From Myxococcota bacterium (GTDB lineage: Bacteria; Myxococcota_A; Bradymonadia; UBA7976; UBA1532), in NCBI GenBank assembly GCA_963169045.1, contig CAUJDF010000002.1, positions 1 through 64,000 of the forward strand: a stretch of 64,000 nt of DNA, given 5' to 3'. Position numbers and translations under genes: made by a program. The notes under the pieces are model-generated. The model was not told where the DNA came from. It saw only the letters and a list, made by a program, of their open reading frames with translations, and did no database searches. This document shows, piece by piece, positions 33,270-41,545 of this stretch (its first letter is position 1; every line of letters begins with the position of its first letter).

Positions 33270-34326
33270 AGTGCGCAAGATTGCAGTGATTCCGGGGGAC
33301 GGCATCGGGCCCGAGGTCGCCGACGCCGCGGTGCGCGTCCTCGACGCGGTCGCCGAGAAACATGGCCTGCCCGTCGACTTCGTGTGGTTCGATCTCGGCG
33401 CCGAGAAGTACCTGCGCGAAGGCGTCACGATGCCGCAGCCCGTCTTCGAGGCGCTCCGCGACGAGTACGCGGCGATCCTGCTCGGGGCGATGGGCGATCC
33501 GCGGGTGCCCGACAACAAGCACGCCGAGGACATCCTGCTCGGCCTGCGGATGCGGCTCGACCTCTACGTGAACGAGCGGCCGGTGCAGCTGTTCCACCCG
33601 CGCCTGACGCCGCTCAAGGACAAGACGGCGGCGCACCTCGACTTCGTGATCCTGCGGGAGAACACCGAGGACCTGTACGTCGGCATCGGCGGCAACTTCA
33701 AGCGCGACACCCCGGACGAGGTGGCGATCAACGAGATGATCGCCACACGCAAGGGCGTGGAGCGCATCGTGCGGTACGCGTTCGAGCTGTCGCGGACGCG
33801 GCGCCGGCGCGTGTGCATGTCCGACAAGTCCAACGTGCTGCGGGCGTCGCATGGGCTGTGGCGGCGGGTGTTCCAGCAGGTGGCGACCGAGTATCCGGAC
33901 GTGGCGGCCGAGCACCTGTACGCCGACGTGTGCGCGATGGAGATGGTGAAGCGCCCGGAGCGCTTCGACGTGATCGTCACGTCCAACATGCTCGGCGACA
34001 TCCTGAGCGACCTCGGCGCCGAGCTCGTCGGCGGCCTGGGCCTGGCCGCCAGCGCCAACATGCACCCCGGCCGCGTCAGCCTCTTCGAGCCGGTGCACGG
34101 CAGCGCGCCCACGATCGCAGGCAAGGACCAGGCGAACCCGATGGCGATGATCCTGACCGGCGCCCGGATGTTCGCGTACCTCGGCTTCGTCGAGGCGGCG
34201 GCGGGCGTCGAGCGCGCCGTGCGCGAGGCCGTCGCCCGCGAAGTCTGCACGCCCGACCTCGGCGGCAGCCACGGCACGAAGGCCGTCGGCGCCTTCGTCG
34301 GCGAGCTCGTCTCCGGCGACGCCTGA
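33262..34326 (+). CDS. Isopropylmalate/isocitrate dehydrogenase family enzyme
   Basis: The 354-residue protein is a beta-decarboxylating dehydrogenase. It opens IAVIPGDGIGPEV, has the substrate-binding Arg-rich helix GLRMRLDLYVNERPVQLF and the catalytic Tyr in RENTEDLYVGIGG. The Lys is in CMSDKSNVL and metal Asp residues lie in NMLGDILSDLGAELVGGLGL. The cofactor loop EPVHGSAPTIAGKDQANP points to NAD use. These features fit 3-isopropylmalate dehydrogenase, but homoisocitrate- or isocitrate-type activity cannot be excluded, and no leuCD genes are next to it. GTG start overlaps the preceding kinase gene by 8 bp, so they are co-transcribed. Confidence 0.83.
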   Translation: MSEVRKIAVIPGDGIGPEVADAAVRVLDAVAEKHGLPVDFVWFDLGAEKYLREGVTMPQPVFEALRDEYAAILLGAMGDPRVPDNKHAEDILLGLRMRLDLYVNERPVQLFHPRLTPLKDKTAAHLDFVILRENTEDLYVGIGGNFKRDTPDEVAINEMIATRKGVERIVRYAFELSRTRRRRVCMSDKSNVLRASHGLWRRVFQQVATEYPDVAAEHLYADVCAMEMVKRPERFDVIVTSNMLGDILSDLGAELVGGLGLAASANMHPGRVSLFEPVHGSAPTIAGKDQANPMAMILTGARMFAYLGFVEAAAGVERAVREAVAREVCTPDLGGSHGTKAVGAFVGELVSGDA

Positions 34327-34432
34327 CCCCCTCCCCGCTCCCTCCCGATGCCGGCGGCGGGGCCGTGGCGCCCGCCCCCGGAGCCATGCTATCAACTTCG
34401 CCGCATCGGCCGTTTGGTGGGGAGGGAGTGGG

Positions 34433-35053
34433 ATGGCGCTCACGCGCAGGGGGATCTTCACGGTCCTGGTGTTGGTGCTCGTCGCGGGCGCGGCCCAGGC
34501 GGCGCGGCCGCCGAAGAAGGCGGAGCACGAGAAGCGCCTCGGCCAGCTCGTGAACAACGTCAAGCAGTCCCAGGACGTGGCCGCGCTCGGTTACCTCGAC
34601 GGCGACGGCCAGGCGCAGTTCCTGCTCGGCGACGCGTACGAGAAGGGCACGCCCGAGCAGCGCGGCGAGTTCGTCAAGCTGTTCCACCACATCTTCGCGG
34701 GGGTGGCCTTCCCGAAGATGCGCAACAATTTCGAGCACCTGAAGACGATCACGTACGGCCCCGCCGAGGAGAAGGCGGGCCGACTGCACGTGCCGTCGGT
34801 CATCTTCATCCAGGCTGCCGGCGGGCTGAAGGAGCAGGAGATCAGCCTGACCTACGAGCTGGCGGCCGGCGCCGACAAGATGCCGCGGGTGGTCGACGTG
34901 ACCGTCAAGGGCGACAAGTCGATGCTCACCAACATCCGAGACGACCAGATCCAGCCCATCCTGAAGGAAGGCGGCTGGCCGAAGCTCCTCGAGCTGCTGC
35001 GCGCCAAGGCGGCGGAGCTCCCGGCGCCCGCCGACAAGCCCCTCGCGAAGTGA
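34433..35053 (+). CDS. MlaC-like periplasmic phospholipid-binding protein
   Basis: A 206-residue exported protein with a signal peptide ending around AQA-AR (residues 20-24). The rest matches the length and secondary structure of the MlaC/Ttg2D family (a helical lid followed by a strand sheet), with QRGEFVKLFHHIFAGVAFPK resembling the family's RxxFxxxFxxlL helix. These carry phospholipids across the periplasm. A strong ribosome site (GGGGAGGGAG) precedes ATG at 34433. It starts an operon: 10 bp on is an RND-type transporter and then a lipoprotein, suggesting envelope lipid transport rather than the classical MlaFEDB complex, whose other genes are absent. Confidence 0.75.
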   Translation: MALTRRGIFTVLVLVLVAGAAQAARPPKKAEHEKRLGQLVNNVKQSQDVAALGYLDGDGQAQFLLGDAYEKGTPEQRGEFVKLFHHIFAGVAFPKMRNNFEHLKTITYGPAEEKAGRLHVPSVIFIQAAGGLKEQEISLTYELAAGADKMPRVVDVTVKGDKSMLTNIRDDQIQPILKEGGWPKLLELLRAKAAELPAPADKPLAK

Positions 35054-35063
35054 CGCGCGCCCG

Positions 35064-37562
35064 ATGAAGCATCGTGTCGTCGAGGCGTGGACGCGCCTCC
35101 TCCTTCGCCGGCCCGGCGCCGTCGTCCTGGCGCTGCTGGCGCTGGCGATCGCCTCGGGCGTGCTCGCGCAGCGGCTGACGCTCAACACCAACCAGCTCGA
35201 CCTGATCAGCCAGGACCTGCGCCAGGTGAAGGACGTCAAGCGCGTGGTCGACATGGTCGGCGGCGCCGGGCACCTCATCATGGCGCTGCGCGGCAGCGAC
35301 GCCGCGAAGCTGAAGGGCGCCGCCGACGACGTCGCCGCGATGCTGCTCGCCGACAAGGAGCACGTGCGGGCCGTCACCTACAAGGTCGACACGGAGTTCC
35401 TGCGTCAGAACGCCGCCCTCTTCATGGAGACCGCCGACCTCGAGGAGGTCCGCAAGCGGGTCGACCTGAAGCTGAAGGACGCGCTCAAGCGCGCCAGCCC
35501 GTTCTACGTGGAGATCCGGCCGACGCCGCCGTACGAGCTGAAGCTCGACGACATCATCGAGAAGTACAAGCGCGTCGGGAAGAAGAGCATCGCCGACGAT
35601 TACTACATCAGCGACGACCAGCAGATGGTGCTCGTGCTGATCAAGCCGATGTGGGACTCGAATCAGCTCGCCGAGACGGGTGAGCTGGTGGCGTCGATCC
35701 GCCAGCGGATGTCCGACTACTCGAAGAGCAACGCCCACGGGGTGAAGCTGGTCGAGGAGTACAGCGACCTGCCGGATGCCGACGCGTCGGTCATCGAGTA
35801 CGGCTTCACGGGCAGCTACCAGACGAACTGGGACGACTCGTTCCAGATCCAGAACTCCCTGGCGCCGGTGAGCATCATCTCGTTCCTCGGCGTGCTGCTC
35901 AGCCTCGTCCTGTTCTACGGTCGCCACGTCAGCTCGATCCTGCTCATCGTGAGCGGGCTCGGCCTCGGCATCCTGCTGACGTTCGGCTTCACGTGGCTCG
36001 CGGTGGGCCAGCTCAACATGATCACGGCCATCCTGGCCGGCATCCTGATGGGCATCGGCATCGACTTCGGCATCCACTTCACGTTCCGACTGCGGCTCGA
36101 GCTCGGCCTCGGGCACGACCTGCCGACCGCCGTCACGCAGACGATCCGCGCCTCGGGGCCGGCGTCGCTGGCCTCGGCGGCGGGCACCGGCGCCGCCTTC
36201 CTCTCGCTGCTCTTCTCGGAGTTCCGCGGCTTCTCGCAGTTCGGGCTGCTGGCCGGCGTGGGCGTGTTCCTGATCGGCGCGGTGATGTACCTGTGGGTGC
36301 CGGCGCTGCTGTTGCTGCTCGAGCGCGCGAAGCCCGGGCTGCCGGCGCGGCTGATCGGTCGGCGCGCCCCCGCGGCCGAGGCCACGGGCGGGCCGCCGGC
36401 GCGGCTCAAGGCCCCGTGGGCGATGCTGGCCCTCTCCGCGGCGGGCGCGCTCGCCGTGATCGCCTTCGCGCCCCAGGTGAAGTTCGAGTACAACACGCGC
36501 GCGCTGATGGTCGAGGAGCAGCCCTCCGTCCGCCTGCAGGACGAAGTCGCGCGCCGCTTCCAGATCTCCGCCGATCCCGTCGCCGTCTACACGAAGACCA
36601 TCGAAGAGGCGAAGAAGGTCTACGACCTGTTCCACCCGCTGGACCGGGAGAAGTTCAGCACGGTGGACCAGGTCGTCTCGATGTACTCGTTCGTGCCGCC
36701 GGCCGATCGACAGGCGCGCAACGCCGAGGTCCTGAAGGCGTGGCGGACGGACCTGGACCAGATCGACCGCAAGGCGCTCCCCGAAGACATCGAGAAGAAG
36801 TTCGACGAGGGGCTGAAGTACGTCTCGGTCGAGCCCTACGGTCTCGACCACGTGCCCGGCTTCCTGCGGGCGATGTTCACCCACCTGCCGTCGACGCGGC
36901 CGGAGAACCACGGCTTCCTGACGTTCCTGTACCCGGTCGTCGACCTGTGGGACGGCAAGCAGATGCTGAAGTTCGCCGACGAGGTGGAGACGATCCACAC
37001 GCCGGACGGCGCGGAGTACCACGCGGCGGGGCTGCCCATCCTCTTCGCGAAGCTGGCGCGCATCGTGCTGTTCGACGGCAAGCTCACGGTGGCGCTGACC
37101 GGCGTGCTGCTGGTGCTGATCCTGCTGCTCGACTTCCGGTCGGTGCGCAGCACGCTGGCGGCGCTCGTGCCGCTGAGCGTGGGCATGGGCGTGATGCTGG
37201 GGATCATGGCCCTGTTCGACCACCAGCTGAACTTCATGAACGTGGTGTGTTTTCCCATCGTGCTGGGTTATGGCATCAGCCACGGCGTGTACCTGATGCA
37301 CCGGTTCAACGAGGGCGTGAGCCCGATGGAGGCCCTGCGCTCGGTGGGGGCGGCGGTGGCATGCTCGACGCTGACGACGCTCGCGGGCTGGGCGGCGCTG
37401 CTGTGGGCGGCCCACCGCGGGCTGAAGTCGATGGGCGTCATCGCGTGCATCGGCATGAGCGCGACGCTGGTGGTGTCGTTCACGGTGATGCTGGCGCTGC
37501 TGCAGATCCTGCACGATCGGCGCATGCGCCGGGGCGAGGCGGAGGTGCGGCATGCGGCGTAG
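35064..37562 (+). CDS. RND/MMPL-superfamily lipid transporter
   Basis: The 832-residue inner-membrane protein has the RND layout in a single chain. TM1 is at about 14-34, a large periplasmic loop (35-270) follows, then five helices with the signature AGILMGIGIDFGIHFTFR. A second half repeats the pattern: one TM (about 452-470), a loop (471-660), then five helices with VLGYGISHGVYLMHRFNEG. This is the MMPL/HpnN type that moves hopanoids or other lipids using proton flow. With the MlaC-like protein upstream and an overlapping lipoprotein downstream (11 bp), it probably forms a lipid export or maintenance system spanning both membranes. Confidence 0.87.
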   Translation: MKHRVVEAWTRLLLRRPGAVVLALLALAIASGVLAQRLTLNTNQLDLISQDLRQVKDVKRVVDMVGGAGHLIMALRGSDAAKLKGAADDVAAMLLADKEHVRAVTYKVDTEFLRQNAALFMETADLEEVRKRVDLKLKDALKRASPFYVEIRPTPPYELKLDDIIEKYKRVGKKSIADDYYISDDQQMVLVLIKPMWDSNQLAETGELVASIRQRMSDYSKSNAHGVKLVEEYSDLPDADASVIEYGFTGSYQTNWDDSFQIQNSLAPVSIISFLGVLLSLVLFYGRHVSSILLIVSGLGLGILLTFGFTWLAVGQLNMITAILAGILMGIGIDFGIHFTFRLRLELGLGHDLPTAVTQTIRASGPASLASAAGTGAAFLSLLFSEFRGFSQFGLLAGVGVFLIGAVMYLWVPALLLLLERAKPGLPARLIGRRAPAAEATGGPPARLKAPWAMLALSAAGALAVIAFAPQVKFEYNTRALMVEEQPSVRLQDEVARRFQISADPVAVYTKTIEEAKKVYDLFHPLDREKFSTVDQVVSMYSFVPPADRQARNAEVLKAWRTDLDQIDRKALPEDIEKKFDEGLKYVSVEPYGLDHVPGFLRAMFTHLPSTRPENHGFLTFLYPVVDLWDGKQMLKFADEVETIHTPDGAEYHAAGLPILFAKLARIVLFDGKLTVALTGVLLVLILLLDFRSVRSTLAALVPLSVGMGVMLGIMALFDHQLNFMNVVCFPIVLGYGISHGVYLMHRFNEGVSPMEALRSVGAAVACSTLTTLAGWAALLWAAHRGLKSMGVIACIGMSATLVVSFTVMLALLQILHDRRMRRGEAEVRHAA

Positions 37563-38124
37563 CCTGCCCCTGCTGCTGCTCGTCGCGTGCTCGCCGGTGC
37601 AGCAGAGCCGCGTGCGCGACGACTACCCCGCCGTCGACCGCACGCAGACGCTGCGGTTGAAGATCGTCGTGGCGCCGCTCCCTGACGGCAGCCAGGACGT
37701 GGGCGACCTCTGGGCCCTGATGGCGCGCAGCCACGTGAATCAGCACCGGGACTTCATCGCCGTCGAGGACGTGGCCGCCGCCGCGGTGCCGCCGGACGCC
37801 TGCAGCGAGGACATCGAGGGCCTGCTGCTGCTCGCGCCGCAGGTCGCGCGCGACGGCGACGGCGTCGAGGCGGCGGTGAACGCGCGGCTGACGCGGTGCC
37901 GCGACGGCGAGGAGGTCTGGGCGGCCGAGGCGGCGGGCTCGTGGGCCTCCGACGACGACGACCTCGCCGGCGTGCGCGCCCACTGGGTGAAGGCGCTGGG
38001 CGAGCCGGTGTCGGCCTACGTCGTGCCGAGCTTCCGGCTGCTCACCGCGACGCTCGACGAGCTGCCGCGGCCGGCGTTCCCGAACGAGGCATATGCCCGC
38101 GAGAAGATCAACCTGGGGGAGTGA
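37552..38124 (+). CDS. Outer-membrane lipoprotein of the lipid-transport operon
   Basis: A 190-residue lipoprotein with a short signal peptide and lipobox LVAC (Cys13). The mature part begins near DDYPAVDRTQTLRLKIVVAP and may belong to the MXAN_6521/LA_1396-type lipoproteins, though I am not certain. It contains RDFIAVEDV, a Cys pair (PDACSEDI and TRCRDGEEVW) and a C-terminal helix. It overlaps the RND transporter by 11 bp. Presumably it connects the transporter and MlaC-like carrier with the outer membrane; no catalytic feature was seen. Confidence 0.7.
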   Translation: MRRSLPLLLLVACSPVQQSRVRDDYPAVDRTQTLRLKIVVAPLPDGSQDVGDLWALMARSHVNQHRDFIAVEDVAAAAVPPDACSEDIEGLLLLAPQVARDGDGVEAAVNARLTRCRDGEEVWAAEAAGSWASDDDDLAGVRAHWVKALGEPVSAYVVPSFRLLTATLDELPRPAFPNEAYAREKINLGE

Positions 38125-38141
38125 GCGTCACCACGGTGACT

Positions 38142-38160
38142 CCGGGTCAGGATGACCCGG
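38142..38160 (+). terminator. Hairpin pair after the lipoprotein gene
   Basis: CCGGGTCA (38142-38149) pairs perfectly with TGACCCGG (38153-38160) around GGA. Just before it, GTCACC-AC-GGTGAC (38127-38140) forms a second stem. Both sit right after the lipoprotein stop. No T tract follows. The ATG at 38152 is inside this structure, which argues against it as the desaturase start. Confidence 0.45.
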
Positions 38161-38238
38161 CCGCCCGTTTGCGGGTGTCAACCGATCCGCGTTGGTGGCG
38201 GACGCGTACTCGACTACACACGGGAGTCGTTCCACAAG

Positions 38239-39105
38239 ATGGCCGAGTTCAACATCCACCGCTTTCTCGAGCTGGCGGGAGGCGTCCGCATCGACGACCT
38301 CGACTGGGCGCTGTGCCGGCGCATCGGGGTGTCCGACGTCGAGGAGCGCATCCTCAAGTACATGGGCGACACCGAGTCGCACACCATCATCTACATGCGC
38401 GACCTGCTCGCCGGGCACAGCACGCGCGACCCCGAGATCACGTCATTCCTGTCGGCGTGGGTGTACGAGGAGCTCTGCCACGGGCGCGCCATCAGCCGGC
38501 TGCTCGCCGAGTCCGGCCGGCCCGAGGAGGCCGACCGCTACACGCGCGTGACCGAGGGCTCGTCGCTGCGGGAGATCGTCGAGGCGGCGCTGTCGCAGGG
38601 CGCGGCCTACCTCACGCCCCGATTCATCGCGCTCCACATGACCTGGGGCGCCATCAACGAAGCGACGGCGGCGGCGGCGTACCAGACGCTCGAACGGCGG
38701 ACGGCGAACCCGGTGCTCGCGAAGCTGCTCAACCGCATGGCCCGCCAGGAGCGGCGCCACTTCAGCTTCTACTGGCACCAGGCCAAGAAGCGCATGGAGA
38801 ACGACCGCATCGCGCGGGCGCTCGTGAGCTTCGGCATCAAGCACTTCTGGACGCCGGTGGGCTCGGGCGTCGGCGGCGGCGACAACATGGGCTTCCTCGC
38901 CGCGCACCTGTTCCCCGACGAGGAGACGATGGTGCCGCTGAAGCAGGCGGAGCGCTCCATCCAGGATCTGCCCGGCATGGAGTGGTTCACGATGCTGACG
39001 ACCGCCTCGCGGCAGGTCGCCGCGAACTACATCGCCATCCACGGCCCCGCACGCTTCGTCACGAACGACGCGCAGGCCGCCGAGGCCCTCGCCGTCGCGG
39101 GCTGA
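38239..39105 (+). CDS. Soluble acyl-ACP desaturase-like diiron protein
   Basis: The 288-residue product has the ferritin-like fold of type 2 (acyl-acyl carrier protein) desaturases. Iron ligands are seen in DTESHTIIYMRD, AWVYEELCHGRAI (E-E-x-x-H), NEATAAAAYQTLE and ARQERRHFSFY (E-x-x-H). Such enzymes introduce a double bond into carrier-bound fatty acyl chains using ferredoxin electrons. ATG at 38239 is preferred; a frame from ATG at 38152 adds 29 residues but runs through hairpins and has atypical codon use. It is downstream of the lipid-transport operon, separated by hairpins, and no ferredoxin or reductase is adjacent. Confidence 0.78.
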   Translation: MAEFNIHRFLELAGGVRIDDLDWALCRRIGVSDVEERILKYMGDTESHTIIYMRDLLAGHSTRDPEITSFLSAWVYEELCHGRAISRLLAESGRPEEADRYTRVTEGSSLREIVEAALSQGAAYLTPRFIALHMTWGAINEATAAAAYQTLERRTANPVLAKLLNRMARQERRHFSFYWHQAKKRMENDRIARALVSFGIKHFWTPVGSGVGGGDNMGFLAAHLFPDEETMVPLKQAERSIQDLPGMEWFTMLTTASRQVAANYIAIHGPARFVTNDAQAAEALAVAG

Positions 39106-39113
39106 CCCATCGA

Positions 39114-39590
39114 TCAGTTGAGCGAGCCGAAGTCGAGGATGGTGGGCTCGGTGCCGTCCTCGGGCAGGCACACGTGGATCGGCGCCGGGCGGCCGACCGT
39201 GCCTTCCTTGACGTTGATGAAGTACTTGTCGCGGCGGCACTTCTGCGCCGTCTCCTTGAAGCCCACCGTCGACACGTTGCCCTTGTGCACCTCGAAGATG
39301 GTGACGGGCGAGGCGTAGTTCGGCGCGCCCACCGATGCCTTCTTGAACGAGAAGTCCTTGATGTTCCTGGTGAGATCGTCGCCCGCCGCGTTCTTGAGCG
39401 ACTTGTGCACGAGCGGGAGAAGCGCCTTGACACGCGCCGCCTCGTCCTTCTCGTTGAGCGCCGTGAGCGTCTTGTTCACGAGCTCGAGCACCTTCGCGTC
39501 GGGCGGGATCTTCTCGATCGCGTTCGCCGGCGCGATGCCGCACAGCGAGAGCGCACAGAAGGCGAGCAGCCGCTGGATTCCCTGTCGCAT
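39114..39590 (-). CDS. Secreted protein of unknown function (158 aa)
   Basis: A 158-residue exported protein: signal peptide (1-24, ending PANA-IE), then a helical region (VLELVNKTLTALNEKDEAAR), a mixed region and two Cys (QKCRRDKY and HVCLPEDG) that could form a disulfide. A good Shine-Dalgarno (GGGGAGA, 8 bp) supports ATG at 39590. I do not recognise the family; the size and helix-then-sheet pattern recall SnoaL/NTF2-like or MlaC-like folds but no motif confirms it. It is convergent with the desaturase (8-bp gap) and downstream of a Cys-rich lipoprotein on the same strand. Confidence 0.6.
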   Translation of the reverse strand: MRQGIQRLLAFCALSLCGIAPANAIEKIPPDAKVLELVNKTLTALNEKDEAARVKALLPLVHKSLKNAAGDDLTRNIKDFSFKKASVGAPNYASPVTIFEVHKGNVSTVGFKETAQKCRRDKYFINVKEGTVGRPAPIHVCLPEDGTEPTILDFGSLN

Positions 39591-39657
39591 GTAATGTCTC
39601 CCCACGTTGGTGCAGATTTCCATCGGCAGCGGCGTCGCGCGGGTTGAGGGAATCGGC

Positions 39658-40206
39658 TCACGGCCCATAGCAAATGAAGGCGTCCGAGAGGGTGCCCGGA
39701 CAGCCGTCGGTGTACACGCACGAGGCGGGCTCGCGGCCGCAGAGCGCGAGGTCGCACGCCTCGTCGCAGCGCGCCTCCGGGCACTCGGACGTGAGCGGCT
39801 TGCAGAGCGGCCGCCCGCCGCTGCAGCCGCCGTCGAAGGACTGCACGCAGACCTCGTCCGGCCGGCAGGCGGCGCAGGGGTTCGCGGCGAGGCGCTCGCA
39901 GGCGGCCCGGCAACCCTCGGGCGATTGGTAGTCCGGCTGCGACGGGTCGCGTCCGAGCCGGCACAGCGCCGGCGGGATTCGTCCGCTCGGCGCGCATTCG
40001 CCGTCGACGATCCGCGTGCCGTCGTCGCAGACGCACTCGGAGCAGTCGGCGCACTCGACGCCGCCGCCCGACCCATCGGGCCCCGCCGCGTCGCCGGCGG
40101 GCGGCGCCGCGTCGGCGATCTCGCCCGCGTCGGCCTCCGGTGGGTCGTCGCCCGCCTCCTGGCAGCCCGCGAGCAGCGCCACACAGAGCATCCAGATCCG
40201 TCCCAT
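39658..40206 (-). CDS. Cys-rich lipoprotein (182 aa)
   Basis: A signal peptide with lipobox LLAGC (Cys15) is followed by an acidic Asp/Ala/Gly linker and, from about 50, a domain with about 18 cysteines (VECADCSECVCDDG, GCRAACERLAANPCAACRPD, CDEACDLALC). These must form many disulfides outside the cytoplasm. GGGAGG precedes ATG at 40206. Cys-rich lipoproteins of this sort are typical of Myxococcota outer surfaces; no named domain could be assigned. The 139-bp gap to the divergent thiolase holds a TACAAT (-10-like, 40301-40306) but no well-spaced -35. Confidence 0.68.
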   Translation of the reverse strand: MGRIWMLCVALLAGCQEAGDDPPEADAGEIADAAPPAGDAAGPDGSGGGVECADCSECVCDDGTRIVDGECAPSGRIPPALCRLGRDPSQPDYQSPEGCRAACERLAANPCAACRPDEVCVQSFDGGCSGGRPLCKPLTSECPEARCDEACDLALCGREPASCVYTDGCPGTLSDAFICYGP

Positions 40207-40345
40207 CGCGCACCTCCCGCCCGCACCGGACGCGCCGCCGCGGCGTTCTTACACGCGACGGCGCCGCCTTTCCCTGCCCTTGCACGCCGATGCGCGCGTA
40301 CAATGCCCGCGACGTCCCACGAACGCTCGCGAGAGGACCCGCCTG

Positions 40346-41545
40346 ATGAGCAAGAAGCCCCTGTCCACCGAAATCGTCTTCCTGGCCGCGCGCCGCACCG
40401 CGTTCGGCACCTTCAGCGGCGCCCTCAAGGGCCTCACCGCCACCGATCTCGGCGTCCACGCGGCGACCGCGGCGATCGCCCAGTCGGGCGTGCCCGCCGA
40501 CCAGTTCGGCCACGTCTACTTCGGCAATGTGCTCCAGACGTCGAAGGACGCCATCTACCTCGCGCGCCACGTCGGCCTGCGCGCCGGCCTGCCGCACAGC
40601 GTCCCGGCCCTGACGGTCAACCGCCTCTGCGGCTCGGGCTTCGAGGCGATCACCGGCGCCGCGCGCGAGCTGCTGCTCGGCGAGACCCAGGTGGCGCTCG
40701 TCGGCGGCACCGAGTCGATGAGCCAGGCCCCGCACGTCGTCCGCGGCGCGCGCGACGGCCTGCGATTCGGCGCCACGACCGAGTTCGAGGACACGCTGTG
40801 GACGTGCCTCACCGACTCCTACACCGGCCAGCCGATGGCGATCACCGCCGAGAACCTCGCCGAGAAGTACGGCATCAGCCGCCAGGCCTGCGACGAGTAC
40901 GCGCTGCGCAGCCAGCAGACGTGGGCCGCCGCCCAGGCCGCCGGCGCCTTCAAGGACGAGATCGCCCCCATCGAGATGAAGTCCCGCAAGGGCACGGTGG
41001 TCTTCGACCGCGACGAGCACCCGCGCCCCGAGACGACGCTCGAGGGCCTCGCGAAGCTGGGACCCGTCTTCAAGAAGGACGGCACGGTGACCGCCGGCAA
41101 CGCCTCGGGCATCTGCGACGGCGCGGCGGCGCTCGTGCTCGCCACCGGCGACTTCGCGAAGGCCCACGGCCTGAAGCCGCTCGGCCGCCTCGTGCAGTGG
41201 GGCGTCTCGGGCTGCGACCCGACGCTCATGGGCATCGGCCCGGTGCCGGCCTCGAAGATCGCGCTCGAGCGCGCCGGCCTGACCGTCGGCGACATGGACC
41301 TGATCGAGGTCAACGAGGCGTTCGCGCCGCAGTACCTCGCCGTCGAGAAGGCGCTCGAGCTGCCGCGCGACAAGACGAACACGAACGGCGGTGCCATCGC
41401 GCTCGGCCATCCGCTGGCCGCGTCGGGCGCGCGCATCACGTCGCACCTGCTGTACGCGCTCAAGCAGCGCGGCGGCCGCTACGGCCTCGGCACCGCCTGC
41501 ATCGGCGGCGGCCAGGGCATCGCGGTGGTGGTGGAGGCGATCTGA
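40346..41545 (+). CDS. Thiolase (acetyl-CoA C-acetyltransferase family)
   Basis: The 399-residue enzyme has a complete thiolase active site: nucleophile Cys95 in NRLCGSGFEA, NEAF (in DLIEVNEAFAPQ), His in ALGHPLAASGAR and the second Cys in GTACIGGGQG. It may condense two acetyl-CoA or cleave beta-ketoacyl-CoA; chain-length preference cannot be read. The stop overlaps the ATG of the next gene (TGATG), so it is coupled to an HMG-CoA-lyase/isopropylmalate-synthase-like enzyme, suggesting a shared acyl-CoA pathway such as branched-chain or acetoacetyl-CoA metabolism. Confidence 0.92.
   Translation: MSKKPLSTEIVFLAARRTAFGTFSGALKGLTATDLGVHAATAAIAQSGVPADQFGHVYFGNVLQTSKDAIYLARHVGLRAGLPHSVPALTVNRLCGSGFEAITGAARELLLGETQVALVGGTESMSQAPHVVRGARDGLRFGATTEFEDTLWTCLTDSYTGQPMAITAENLAEKYGISRQACDEYALRSQQTWAAAQAAGAFKDEIAPIEMKSRKGTVVFDRDEHPRPETTLEGLAKLGPVFKKDGTVTAGNASGICDGAAALVLATGDFAKAHGLKPLGRLVQWGVSGCDPTLMGIGPVPASKIALERAGLTVGDMDLIEVNEAFAPQYLAVEKALELPRDKTNTNGGAIALGHPLAASGARITSHLLYALKQRGGRYGLGTACIGGGQGIAVVVEAI

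Noticed and set aside
38152-38238. Upstream ATG for the desaturase
   Set aside because: The codon lies in a perfect hairpin, the added 29 residues have codon use unlike the gene, and no ribosome site precedes it.
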